From positions 62,001 to 126,000 of the forward strand of contig NZ_FYDG01000001.1 of assembly GCF_900187365.1 (NCBI RefSeq): a DNA stretch of 64,000 nucleotides. Reading direction: 5' to 3'. A program made the position numbers and the translations under genes. The notes under the pieces were generated by a model, which saw only the letters and a program-made list of their open reading frames with translations, was not told where the DNA came from and did no database searches. The stretch's first letter is position 1. The number at the start of each line of letters is the position of its first letter. Of the stretch, positions 31,190-38,742 are shown in pieces. The DNA is from Rhodoblastus acidophilus. Its GTDB lineage: Bacteria > Pseudomonadota > Alphaproteobacteria > Rhizobiales > Beijerinckiaceae.

Positions 31190-31295
31190 TACGGAAGATT
31201 TGACGTTCCGGAACAGTTTCCCAGCGAACGGGTGTGGACATCCCCCGTTCGCAGATACGCCCGCCGGTTCCTCCCCCCGGCGGGCGTTGTCTTTT
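31190..31295 (+). ncRNA. Candidate small RNA with three hairpins
   Basis: Between uvrA and the convergent Mla operon lie three successive stems: CGGAA/TTCCG (31192-31196 with 31206-31210), a 9-bp stem GCGAACGGG/CCCGTTCGC (31224-31232 with 31244-31252), and an 11-bp stem (31257-31267 with 31277-31287) followed by TGTCTTTT. The terminal loop TTCCTCCCC carries an anti-Shine-Dalgarno CCTCC, as in rhizobial trans-acting sRNAs of the alpha-r14 kind. No open frame fits. It could also be the 3' end of the uvrA message, but uvrA stops 140 bases earlier. The 5' end is a guess. Confidence 0.45.
31257..31295 (+). terminator. Rho-independent terminator
   Basis: Arms 31257-31267 (ACGCCCGCCGG) and 31277-31287 (CCGGCGGGCGT) are perfect, with a 9-base loop and TGTCTTTT after the stem. 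This is the clearest intrinsic terminator in the window, ending the small RNA or uvrA transcript. Confidence 0.8.
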
Positions 31296-31330
31296 CAGGA
31301 TATCTTTAATCCGCCGGCTGGCGTTTCCGG

Positions 31331-31852
31331 TCAGACGTTGGAAACGGTCCAGCGGGCGAGATCGCCAAGCACACGGCTGAAGGCGCGGTCGAGCGCCTGG
31401 GCCGGCTCCGCGCCCGTGATTTCGCCGACGCCCTCGCGCGCGGAAAACACCCGCGCCGGGCCGCTGTTGATCTGGACCGCCAATTCGACCACAGCCTCGC
31501 GCCGCACGGAATCGACCTCGAACCGCCGCACGGAGACGCGCAGCCGCACGGCGGCGGCTTCCGCGACGCGCCAACCGGCGTTCTGCAGGCTTTCCGTCAC
31601 GCGGCTCTGCGCCAGGCGCGGCAGGATTTCCGCCCAATGCGCGCCGCCGAGCCGCTCCAGCCCATCCGCCGTGCGGACCACGATGAGATCGCCGTCGAGC
31701 GGCGGTTCGGCGGTGAGATCGACCGCCAGCGTCCCGCGCGCGTGCAGCGCCGGGGCGGCGGCGCTCAAGTCATAGGTCCGCGGGGCGGTCGTCGCCGCGC
31801 AACCCGCGAGGGCCAGCGCGAAAGCCAGCAGGAAAGACAGCCGCGTCGCCAT
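31331..31852 (-). CDS. ABC-type transport auxiliary lipoprotein (PqiC/YmbA-like)
   Basis: A 173-residue lipoprotein. The signal peptide ATRLSFLLAFALALAGC ends in the lipobox LAGC with Cys18 to be lipidated. The rest (TYDLSAAAPALHARGTLAVDL, then a beta-rich domain) fits the LolB-like auxiliary lipoprotein family that works with MCE transporters. It is last in the mlaE-mlaF-mce operon, one base after the MCE gene, and would sit at the periplasmic face of the outer membrane as a partner of the MCE ring. Confidence 0.82.
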   Translation of the reverse strand: MATRLSFLLAFALALAGCAATTAPRTYDLSAAAPALHARGTLAVDLTAEPPLDGDLIVVRTADGLERLGGAHWAEILPRLAQSRVTESLQNAGWRVAEAAAVRLRVSVRRFEVDSVRREAVVELAVQINSGPARVFSAREGVGEITGAEPAQALDRAFSRVLGDLARWTVSNV

Positions 31853-31853
31853 C

Positions 31854-32750
31854 TCAGCGCCCCTGATATTCCGGCAGCGGCTGTTTCGGGCCGAACAGCA
31901 GGCTTTGCGGGTCCTTGTCGAGATGGCGCACCGCGCGATCCACGGTGTCCAGCGTGCGCCGGCCGTCAATGGCGAGATTTTCATATTGTTTCAGGCCGGT
32001 TTTGGAAAATTCCGTCAGACTGTCCGCCAGTTTCTTGATCGAGCGCGCCGCCTCCGACATATCGGACAGCACCGTCTTGCCGCCGCCCGACCCCAACATG
32101 CCGTTGAGCTTGATGACGGCGGAATCGGCGTTGCCGAGGATGGAGCGCACCTTGTCGGGGTCGATGGCGTCTAGCGCCTTGCGCACGCCCTGGGCGGCCT
32201 CGGCCAGGGTGCCGGTGAGAACCTCGATGTTTTTCGCGGTCGCGGTCAGCGTGCCGGAATTGGCGTCGATCAGCTTGGTGGCCCGGTCGAGGAACTCGTC
32301 GGCCTTGCCCGCGAGCCGCTGCGCCGCGAGCATCAGATCCTGGAACTGCGACGGCGCGGCGTCGATCACGGCGCCCTCCGGCAGGTTCTCCGCCCCCTTG
32401 GTGCCGCCGAGCAGCGCCAGCGCGGCGACGCCGGTGAGGCCGCCCATCTCCAGCTGCGCCTTGGTGTCCACCTTGACCGGCGTGCGCGCGTCGATCTCGA
32501 TCCGCGCGTAAACCTTGGTGGGATCGTCGGGCCGCAAGCCGAGATCGCGCACCTCGCCCACCCGCAGGCCGTTGAACAACACGTAGCCGCCGACCGAGAG
32601 GCCGGACACCGAGCCGGAGAAATTCACCTGATAGGCCCTCTGCGCCGTGGTCTTCCCCACGGAGGAGAACCACCAGGCGAAGGCGAAGCCGCCGAGGATC
32701 ACGACAAGCGTGAACAGGCCGATCAGCGCATAATTGGCGCGCGTTTCCAT
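31854..32750 (-). CDS. mlaD: MCE-domain lipid transport protein (MlaD-like)
   Basis: A 298-residue protein with one N-terminal membrane helix (YALIGLFTLVVILGGFAFAWW) and the MCE domain at about residues 35-115 (YQVNFSGSVSGLSVGGYVLFNG, VGEVRDLGL). A long helical region follows (about 150-285). It is the periplasmic substrate-binding ring of a phospholipid ABC system. I use the ATG at 32748-32750 because the helix follows directly; upstream codons overlap the mlaF tail. Confidence 0.9.
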   Translation of the reverse strand: METRANYALIGLFTLVVILGGFAFAWWFSSVGKTTAQRAYQVNFSGSVSGLSVGGYVLFNGLRVGEVRDLGLRPDDPTKVYARIEIDARTPVKVDTKAQLEMGGLTGVAALALLGGTKGAENLPEGAVIDAAPSQFQDLMLAAQRLAGKADEFLDRATKLIDANSGTLTATAKNIEVLTGTLAEAAQGVRKALDAIDPDKVRSILGNADSAVIKLNGMLGSGGGKTVLSDMSEAARSIKKLADSLTEFSKTGLKQYENLAIDGRRTLDTVDRAVRHLDKDPQSLLFGPKQPLPEYQGR

Positions 32751-32772
32751 GCGCTTGTGCTCCCGTGGCCGT

Positions 32773-33585
32773 TCATGCCGGCGCTGACGCGTCGGAAGCC
32801 GCCGACGCCTCAATCCCCACCGCGTCGGGCCGGCGAATCGCCCGCGCCCTTTTGCCATGGAAATAGGCGCGCAACCAAGGATGATCCGAGGCGAGCATAA
32901 GATCGAGCGGACCGTGGGCGATCACCTTGCCGTCGGCCAAGGCTGCGATGGTGTCGCATATCGAATAGAGGCTGTCGAGGTCATGGGTGACCATGAACAC
33001 CGTCAGGCCCAATGTTTTCTGGAGTGTTGCGATCAGGTCATCAAATTCGGCGGCGCCGATCGGATCGAGGCCGGAGGTCGGCTCGTCCAGAAACAGCAAT
33101 TCGGGATCGAGCGCCAGCGCCCGCGCCAGCGCGGCGCGCTTGATCATGCCGCCCGACAGTTGCGACGGATATTTCTCCGCCGCGTCCGGCGGCAGGCCGA
33201 CAAGCTTCAGCTTCAGGCTGGCCAGCTCGTCCATCAGCCCTTGCGACAGTTTGAGATATTCCCGCATCGGCGCCTGGATGTTCTGCCGCACGGTCAGGCT
33301 GGAAAACAGCGCGCCGCCCTGGAACATCACGCCCCAGCGCCGCTCCAGCGCGCGATGGCGCCTCGGCGTCAGCCGGTCGATATCCTCGCCGAACAGCCGG
33401 ATTTTCCCGGCCTGCTTGGGATTGAGGCCGAGAATGGCGCGCGTCAGCACCGACTTGCCCTGACCGGAGCCGCCGACGAAGCCCAGCACCTCGCCGGGCG
33501 CCACATCGAGATCGAGCCCGCGCAGCACCTTGCGCGCGCCGAACGCAACATCGAGGCCGCGCACGCTGATGACCGGCTCGTTCAT
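32773..33585 (-). CDS. mlaF: Phospholipid ABC transporter ATP-binding protein (MlaF-like)
   Basis: A 270-residue ATPase: Walker A GGSGQGKS, signature LSGGMIKRAALARAL (the LSGGM form is typical of MlaF), Walker B LLFLDEPTSGLDP and H-loop MVTHDLDS. The C-terminal tail of about 25 residues is Ala/Asp-rich. It lies between the permease and MCE genes and energises lipid movement across the inner membrane. Confidence 0.93.
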   Translation of the reverse strand: MNEPVISVRGLDVAFGARKVLRGLDLDVAPGEVLGFVGGSGQGKSVLTRAILGLNPKQAGKIRLFGEDIDRLTPRRHRALERRWGVMFQGGALFSSLTVRQNIQAPMREYLKLSQGLMDELASLKLKLVGLPPDAAEKYPSQLSGGMIKRAALARALALDPELLFLDEPTSGLDPIGAAEFDDLIATLQKTLGLTVFMVTHDLDSLYSICDTIAALADGKVIAHGPLDLMLASDHPWLRAYFHGKRARAIRRPDAVGIEASAASDASAPA

Positions 33586-33604
33586 GATCGCTGCGCCCCC
33601 GCCG

Positions 33605-34750
33605 TCAGTAATTGATGGAAGCGAAAAAGATGGCGAAGAGACCATCGAGAAAGATCACCATGAAAATCGAATTGACCACCGAGGCCGTCACCCTGCGCCC
33701 CAAGGATTCCGCCGAACCTTCCACCTTGAACCCTTCGATCGCCGCGATCATGCCGATCACCAGCGCCATGAAGGGCGCCTTGATCAGACCGACGAGATAG
33801 GTGTTCATGCCGATCGCCAATTGCAACCGTTCGGCGAACACCTGCGGGCTGACGCCATTATAGAAATAGGACGTGACCATGCCGCCGAACAGGGCGGCGA
33901 AGTCGCCGATCACCGTCAGCATGGGCAGCGCCAGCACCAGCGCCATCAGGCGCGGCAGCACCAGCGCCTCCATCGGCGAAATGCCCATCACGCGCAGCGC
34001 GTCCACCTCCTCGCGCATTTTCATCGAGCCGAGTTCGGCGGTGATGGCCGAGCCGGAACGGCCGGCGATCATGATCGCGGTGAGCAGCACGCCCAATTCG
34101 CGCAGCACCAGCACGCCGACCATGTCGATGGCGTAGGTCGAGGCGCCGAAACGGCGCAACTGGAAAATGCCCTGCTGCGCCACGATGCAGCCGACCAGAA
34201 AATTAATGGTGGCGATGATCGGCACGGCGCGCAGCGCGAAATTCTCCAGATGGAAAACCATCGAGGTCGGCCGCATCGCCTTGGGCCGCGCCACCACGCG
34301 CACGGCGTTGAAGGCGAGTTCGCCGAGAAAGGACACGCCGCGCAGGATCTCCTCGCCCATGCCGACCGTCCAGCCGCCCAGCGCGACCAGCAGGGCCGTC
34401 AGCGGATTTTCCCGCCCCGCCCGCTCGGGCTGCGGCGGCGCATAGGCCGCCTCGCGCAGCAGGATCGCGTCCCCGGCGCTGGCGCCGGCGAAACGCGCGG
34501 CGACGCCCGCGGCCGCCATCTGCTGGCGCGCCTTGTCGATCAGCCAGGCGCCGGCGGTGTCGAGCCGGGTCACGCCGGCGAAATCGAGTTCGGCGCTCTG
34601 CGCGCCATTGGCGGCGGCGGCGAGTTTTTGCGCCGCGCGCTCCAGCGCGCGCGAAGCCGCAATGGTCCACGCCCCGCGCAAGAGAACGCGGGCGCTCGAC
34701 CCATCCCGTTCGACCGAGAAGTCGGGGAGATTTTCCGCCGGCTTTGACAT
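33605..34750 (-). CDS. mlaE: STAS-MlaE fusion permease
   Basis: A 381-residue protein. Residues about 8-100 form a STAS/MlaB-like domain (ARVLLRGAWTIAASRALERAAQ, LDFAGVTRLDTAGAWLI); residues about 130-381 are the MlaE permease with five or six helices and the conserved GRSGSAITAELGSMKMREEVDALRVMGI region (GxxGxA..ELG). In Escherichia coli MlaB is separate; here it is fused, as in many alphaproteobacteria. First gene of the operon; the ATG is at 34748-34750, with 89 bases to the divergent epimerase gene. Confidence 0.92.
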   Translation of the reverse strand: MSKPAENLPDFSVERDGSSARVLLRGAWTIAASRALERAAQKLAAAANGAQSAELDFAGVTRLDTAGAWLIDKARQQMAAAGVAARFAGASAGDAILLREAAYAPPQPERAGRENPLTALLVALGGWTVGMGEEILRGVSFLGELAFNAVRVVARPKAMRPTSMVFHLENFALRAVPIIATINFLVGCIVAQQGIFQLRRFGASTYAIDMVGVLVLRELGVLLTAIMIAGRSGSAITAELGSMKMREEVDALRVMGISPMEALVLPRLMALVLALPMLTVIGDFAALFGGMVTSYFYNGVSPQVFAERLQLAIGMNTYLVGLIKAPFMALVIGMIAAIEGFKVEGSAESLGRRVTASVVNSIFMVIFLDGLFAIFFASINY

Positions 34751-34839
34751 TTGCCGCGACTCTGATTTGCTGGCCCGCACAAGAGATACATCAAGCCGCC
34801 GCCGTTTGGCAAAGTCGCCGGAATGAAAGTTCGCATAAC

Positions 34840-35832
34840 GTGACGTCAACCGCCCCCCGCCGCCTGTCCGCCGCCGCGCAGAGTTTCGCGCTCGCCAAAC
34901 CTTTCGTCATTTCGCGCGGCGCCAAGACCGAGGCGCGCGTGGTCGTGGCCGAATTGAGCGACGGCCCGGCGCGCGGGCGCGGCGAATGCACGCCTTACGC
35001 CCGTTACGGCGAGAGCGTCGAAAGCGTGCTGGCGCAAATCGAGACGGTTCGGGCGGCGCTGGAGGCCGGGGCCGACCGCTTCGCCTTGCAAGATCTGCTG
35101 CCGCCGGGCGCGGCGCGCAACGCGCTGGACTGCGCCCTGTGGGATCTCGAAGCCAAGCTGACCGGCGTGCCGGCGTGGCAGGTGGCCGGGCTGGCGCGGC
35201 TGTCGCCTTGCGTCACCGCCTTCACGCTGTCGGTGGGGACGCCGGAGGAAATGGCGCGCGCGGCGGCGGAAGCCGCCGACCGTCCCGTGTTAAAAGTCAA
35301 GCTGGCGGGCGCGGGCGATCCGGCGCGGCTGTTCGCGGTGCGCGCGGCGGCGCCGGAGGCGGAACTGATCGCCGACGCCAACGAGGCGTGGCGGCCGGAG
35401 GATCTGCCGGAATTCTTCGACGCCTGCGAACAGGCCGGCGTCGCCTTGATCGAGCAGCCCCTGCCCGCCGGCGCCGATTCCGCGCTGGCCGGGCCGCGTA
35501 AAATTCCGGTCTGCGCCGACGAGAGCGTCCACGACCGCGCCGGCCTCGCCGCCCTGCGCGACCGCTATGACCTCGTCAACATCAAGCTCGACAAGACCGG
35601 CGGCCTCACCGAGGCGCTGGCGCTGGCGGATGAGGCGGAAAAGCTCGGCTTCGGCCTGTTCGTCGGCTGCATGGTGGCGTCCTCGCTGGCCATGGCCCCC
35701 GCCCTGCTGCTGGCGGGGCGCGCCCGGTTCGTCGATCTCGACGGGCCGCTGCTGCTGGCCGAGGACCGGCCGGAGGGCTTGCGCTGCGACGGCTCGGTGC
35801 TCTATCCGCCCGACGCGCGTTTGTGGGGATGA
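34840..35832 (+). CDS. Dipeptide epimerase (L-Ala-D/L-Glu type, enolase superfamily)
   Basis: A 330-residue enolase-superfamily protein. The KxK catalytic motif is in VLKVKLAG, metal ligands are Asp in IADANEAW, Glu in LIEQPLP and Asp in VCADESVH, and the second catalytic lysine is in LVNIKLDKTGG. This set matches Ala-Glu epimerases used in murein peptide recycling. The frame is open from inside mlaE, but conserved sequence starts at the GTG at 34840. That GTG overlaps the TGA of a six-codon ATG frame at 34823 (reading MKVRIT), which may be a coupling leader. Confidence 0.85.
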   Translation: MTSTAPRRLSAAAQSFALAKPFVISRGAKTEARVVVAELSDGPARGRGECTPYARYGESVESVLAQIETVRAALEAGADRFALQDLLPPGAARNALDCALWDLEAKLTGVPAWQVAGLARLSPCVTAFTLSVGTPEEMARAAAEAADRPVLKVKLAGAGDPARLFAVRAAAPEAELIADANEAWRPEDLPEFFDACEQAGVALIEQPLPAGADSALAGPRKIPVCADESVHDRAGLAALRDRYDLVNIKLDKTGGLTEALALADEAEKLGFGLFVGCMVASSLAMAPALLLAGRARFVDLDGPLLLAEDRPEGLRCDGSVLYPPDARLWG

Positions 35833-35857
35833 GGCCGCGACGGACGGGAGAGAAGGA

Positions 35858-36346
35858 ATGCGCGTATTGGTTTGCCTGCTGGCGCTGGCCGCTTTCGCTA
35901 TTCCCGCCCACGCCGCGCCGGCCGCCGTTTTTCCCGCCGTCTTCATCAATTCCTCGCCGCAGCCGACCTCGCCCGAGGAAACCGAACGCGTCAAACGGAT
36001 GGATGCGGCGCTGGCCAAGGCCCTGGCGGAGTCGGGCGCGTTCCAGCCCGTCGATCTCGCGCCCGTCGCCGCCGATCTCGCGGGGGTGCGCGACATCCAC
36101 GATTGCAACGGCTGCGAGGTCGATCTGGCGAAAAAGCTCGGCGCCCGCTACGCCGTCGTCGCCTGGACGCAAAAGGTCAGCAGCCTGATCCTCAACCTCA
36201 ACGTCCGCATCGCCGATGTCGAGACCGGACAGGCGGTCAAGGCGGGCAGCGTCGATATTCGCGGCGACACCGACGAGGCGTGGCGGCGCGGCCTGGCCTA
36301 TCTGCTCAAGGAATATGTTTTGCCCGCGAAACCTCAGCTGAGATAG
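35858..36346 (+). CDS. Exported DUF2380/DUF3280-like protein
   Basis: A 162-residue protein with an N-terminal signal peptide (RVLVCLLALAAFAIPAHA) and a mature domain AVFPAVFINSSP...ARYAVVAWTQKVSSLILNLNVRIADVETGQ. This resembles periplasmic DUF2380/DUF3280 proteins of methylotrophic and rhizobial bacteria, function unknown. DCNGCE contains a Cys pair. AGAAGGA precedes the ATG, 25 bases after the epimerase stop, so they may be co-transcribed. Its end overlaps the convergent protease gene by 13 bases. Confidence 0.65.
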   Translation: MRVLVCLLALAAFAIPAHAAPAAVFPAVFINSSPQPTSPEETERVKRMDAALAKALAESGAFQPVDLAPVAADLAGVRDIHDCNGCEVDLAKKLGARYAVVAWTQKVSSLILNLNVRIADVETGQAVKAGSVDIRGDTDEAWRRGLAYLLKEYVLPAKPQLR

Positions 36347-37206
36347 GCGATCCGCTCCCAGGTTTCGGGATGGCTGTTGAGCGCGCTGCCGGCATGGGCG
36401 CCCATCGGCTGCGGCGCACGCCCGGTGTGGAACAGTTCGAGCTTGCACAGGGCGTCGGCCAGCGCGCCGGGGCGCTCGATCAGGTCGAGCGCGCGCAGGT
36501 CGGCGGCGAGTTCGCGCACCCGCGACAGCGCCGAAATCAGCAGACGCGCCAGCATTGGCGCATGGGCGAGCAGCGTGTTGCCGTCGTCGCGGGGCGCCAG
36601 TTCGGCGATGGCCTGCCGCACCAGTTCCGCCCAATTCAGGGAATCGCCGTCGCAATGCAGGATATGCGCGACCTCATGCGCGAAAATGCCGGCGATCTCC
36701 TCGCGCGACAGGCCGCGCAGCAGATCCCGCGTCACCGAGATGCAGGCGTTGCGCGGATTGCCTAGCGCATAGGCGTTCATGCCGGAAAAAGGCAGCAGAT
36801 AAAGCTCGGGAATGCGCGACAGGCCGGCGCGGCGGCAGATGACCAGCAGAATAGCGTAAAGATCGGGCGCCTCGGCGCAACGCAGCGGACGGGCGCCGAA
36901 ATCGCGCAGCGCGTCAGCGGGGCGACGCGCCGCCGCCTGCAAGGTTCGCGTCAGATTGACGAGGGCGGGCGCGCAGCCGGCGCGGGGCTGGCTGGCGCAC
37001 AAAGCCAGCAGGCCGGCGAGCCCCGCCTTGATCTGATCGCTCTGATGGGAATGTTTGAGATGCAGCAGGGCGCGGCGGATGAGCGCCGCCTCGTCGCGCG
37101 GGCGGGAGGGCCGCGCCAGCGGCCGCTTCCCAGGGTCGCCCGCGCCGCGCGCAGCGAGAAAAACCGACTGCGCATCGAGGGCCGGCGCGCCTACGCCTTG
37201 GAGCAT
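36334..37206 (-). CDS. M48-family zinc metalloprotease, apparently soluble
   Basis: A 290-residue protease. The zinc motif HEVAH is at residues 177-181, the third ligand Glu232 in the SRVRELAADLRALDLI helix (HtpX/Ste24-type ExxxD). PELYLLPFSGMNAYALGNPRNACISVT before it matches the M48 edge strand. HtpX proteins carry two membrane helices between HExxH and the third ligand and two at the N-terminus; here those parts are short and charged, so the enzyme looks cytosolic. A GGAGGTG ribosome site and a promoter with a palindrome lie just upstream. It is downstream of the 164-residue and Gln/Gly-rich genes on the same strand. Confidence 0.82.
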   Translation of the reverse strand: MLQGVGAPALDAQSVFLAARGAGDPGKRPLARPSRPRDEAALIRRALLHLKHSHQSDQIKAGLAGLLALCASQPRAGCAPALVNLTRTLQAAARRPADALRDFGARPLRCAEAPDLYAILLVICRRAGLSRIPELYLLPFSGMNAYALGNPRNACISVTRDLLRGLSREEIAGIFAHEVAHILHCDGDSLNWAELVRQAIAELAPRDDGNTLLAHAPMLARLLISALSRVRELAADLRALDLIERPGALADALCKLELFHTGRAPQPMGAHAGSALNSHPETWERIAYLS

Positions 37207-37222
37207 GCTTCACCTCCAGTCA

Positions 37223-37256
37223 CTGTATTGTTATACAGCAACTGAAAGTTCAGCAA
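37223..37256 (-). promoter_or_regulatory. Promoter with palindromic operator upstream of M48 gene
   Basis: On the minus strand TTGCTG (37251-37256) and TATAAC (37230-37235) are possible -35 and -10 boxes with a 15-base spacer. The -10 overlaps a perfect palindrome CTGTAT-TGTT-ATACAG at 37223-37238. This is one of the few AT-rich spots here and suggests that the protease has its own repressible promoter. Confidence 0.4.
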
Positions 37257-37317
37257 GCGTCATGCCACCATCAGGCAAGCTACGGAGTTAAAAGCTCAAT
37301 TTTTTGTGAGCCGTGTG

Positions 37318-37812
37318 TCAATGCTGTGACACCCGGTCCTCGTCCTGCGGCGGCCGCGCGGCGTCGATGGCGAGGCGCGACGGCACGGACGCCGGGGCCG
37401 GCAGGCGGTGATCCTCCAGCCGCTGAATCGTGATGGCGCGATAGACATGGAACAGCAGGGTGAACGCCTGCGCGTAGTCGCGCGCCGCCAGCGCGCGCGC
37501 CGCCCCCGCCAGCAGGGGCGCGCAATTTTCGAGGTCGGAAAATTCTTCGGAATGGGCGTCCAGATAGGCCGTCAGCCGGCGCAGACTGTCGGCGCCGAGA
37601 TCGCTGACCAGCGCGACGGCGGCGAGCGTTTCGACCGAGGATTGGCCGTAAACCCCGAGCGCGGCCGCCTGGGGCGAGCGGTTCTGGATGCGCTCCAGAA
37701 TCGGCATGATTTCCTGCAGCACGGCCGTGAGTTCGCGCAGATCCTCATGCGCGTTTTCCATCGGGCGCGACGGCGTCTGTTGCGAACCGGATTCGACGTT
37801 GGAACGAGACAT
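37318..37812 (-). CDS. Uncharacterised 164-residue helical protein of the Gln/Gly-rich cluster
   Basis: Not recognised. No signal peptide or membrane helix. Residues 25-45 (LRELTAVLQEIMPILERIQ) form an amphipathic helix that resembles the 17-residue motif repeated in the neighbouring Gln/Gly-rich protein. The middle (AALGVYGQSSVETLAAVALVSDLGADSLRRLTAYLDAHSEEF, ALAARDYAQAFTLLFHVYRAITIQRLEDHR) is all helical; the ends are disordered. An excellent AAAGGAGC ribosome site precedes the ATG. It may be an adaptor binding its neighbour; that is inference. Confidence 0.75.
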   Translation of the reverse strand: MSRSNVESGSQQTPSRPMENAHEDLRELTAVLQEIMPILERIQNRSPQAAALGVYGQSSVETLAAVALVSDLGADSLRRLTAYLDAHSEEFSDLENCAPLLAGAARALAARDYAQAFTLLFHVYRAITIQRLEDHRLPAPASVPSRLAIDAARPPQDEDRVSQH

Positions 37813-37845
37813 CTATAGCTCCTTTCACACCGCTTGAGTTCGGGA

Positions 37846-37869
37846 GCGGACGGGACGCATCCCGTCCGC
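37846..37869 (-). terminator. Hairpin between Gln/Gly-rich gene and 164-residue gene
   Basis: GCGGACGGGA (37846-37855) pairs perfectly with TCCCGTCCGC (37860-37869), loop of four. No U-run on the minus strand, so it may attenuate or protect mRNA ends rather than terminate, and would set the ratio of the two proteins. Confidence 0.45.
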
Positions 37870-37890
37870 CCGCGCCGCCTGAAGCGCGGC

Positions 37891-38586
37891 TTAGAACAGC
37901 CGCTGCTGGCCGGACTGGCCGGCCTGGCCGCCCGAGAGAGCTTCGCTGACCTGCCGGACGATCTCCTGCACGTCCTGCTGGGTGACCTGCTGGCCCCCGC
38001 GCTGCTGCTGCTGCCATCCGGTCTGCTGGAAGGGAGACTGCTGCTGCGCGTTGGCGTTGCCATAGGCGCCGAGGCCGGCGCCGCCGGACCAGCCCTGCTG
38101 GCCGCCCAGCGAATTCTGCTGGGTGGACTGCAGGATCACCGGCAGAATCTGCCGCACGATCTCGTTGACGTCCTGGGGCGACAGGGTGCGTTGCTGGCCG
38201 AAACCGCCGCCGAACGCGGCCAGCGGCTGAACCTGTCCCTGTTGCGCCTGGGCGATGAGTTGCGGCAGGACCGGCGCGATCTGCTGCAGGATGGCGCTCA
38301 CGTCCTGCTGGCTGAGCTGGCGCTGCTGGCCCCAACCCTGCTGGCCCGAGCCGCCCTGGCCAAATCCGCCTTGGCCAAATCCGCCTTGGCCGTACACGCC
38401 CTGGCCGTACGCGCCTTGTCCCAAACTTCCTTGCCCCACGCCGCCTTGGCCCTGGCCAACGGCCCCGAAGCCCTGCGGGTTCTGGGACTGCTGCGCCAAC
38501 GCCTGCGCTATACTTTGCAAAAGCTGTGGGTTCTGCTGTATCGGGTTCTGGAATGCGTTCGATTGCGAGTGTTCGGAATGTATCAT
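37891..38586 (-). CDS. Gln/Gly-rich low-complexity protein with three 17-residue motif repeats
   Basis: Not recognised. A 231-residue protein without signal peptide, extremely rich in Gln and Gly. Residues 44-88 are about nine GQGGF/GQGxY-like pentapeptides. A motif of the form LSxQDVxxIxxQIxPVL occurs at 91-107, 135-151 and 201-217, separated by disordered G/Q/N linkers. The motif is an amphipathic helix; the whole looks like a self-associating, prion-like or condensate-forming scaffold. The ATG at 38584-38586 has AGAGGAAAG upstream. A 13-base palindrome AACAAA-T-TTTGTT (38685-38697) lies in its upstream region. Base use follows the neighbours, so recent transfer is not indicated. Confidence 0.8.
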   Translation of the reverse strand: MIHSEHSQSNAFQNPIQQNPQLLQSIAQALAQQSQNPQGFGAVGQGQGGVGQGSLGQGAYGQGVYGQGGFGQGGFGQGGSGQQGWGQQRQLSQQDVSAILQQIAPVLPQLIAQAQQGQVQPLAAFGGGFGQQRTLSPQDVNEIVRQILPVILQSTQQNSLGGQQGWSGGAGLGAYGNANAQQQSPFQQTGWQQQQRGGQQVTQQDVQEIVRQVSEALSGGQAGQSGQQRLF

Positions 38587-38742
38587 GACGATCTTTCCTC
38601 TCTTCTCGACGCCGCCAACGGCGGGACGCATGAAATAGAGAGAGAAAGTGTCCGAAAGGTGATTGTCACGCTTGTCCGCGAATCAACAAATTTTGTTCTG
38701 ACGACCCCATTTTTTACTTCTTGGTCCAGTTTTCGGCGCGAA

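Noticed and set aside
38341-38460. Short DNA repeats resembling a small CRISPR-like array
   Set aside because: These encode the in-frame GQGxx pentapeptides of the Gln/Gly-rich protein; there are no spacers and no cas genes.
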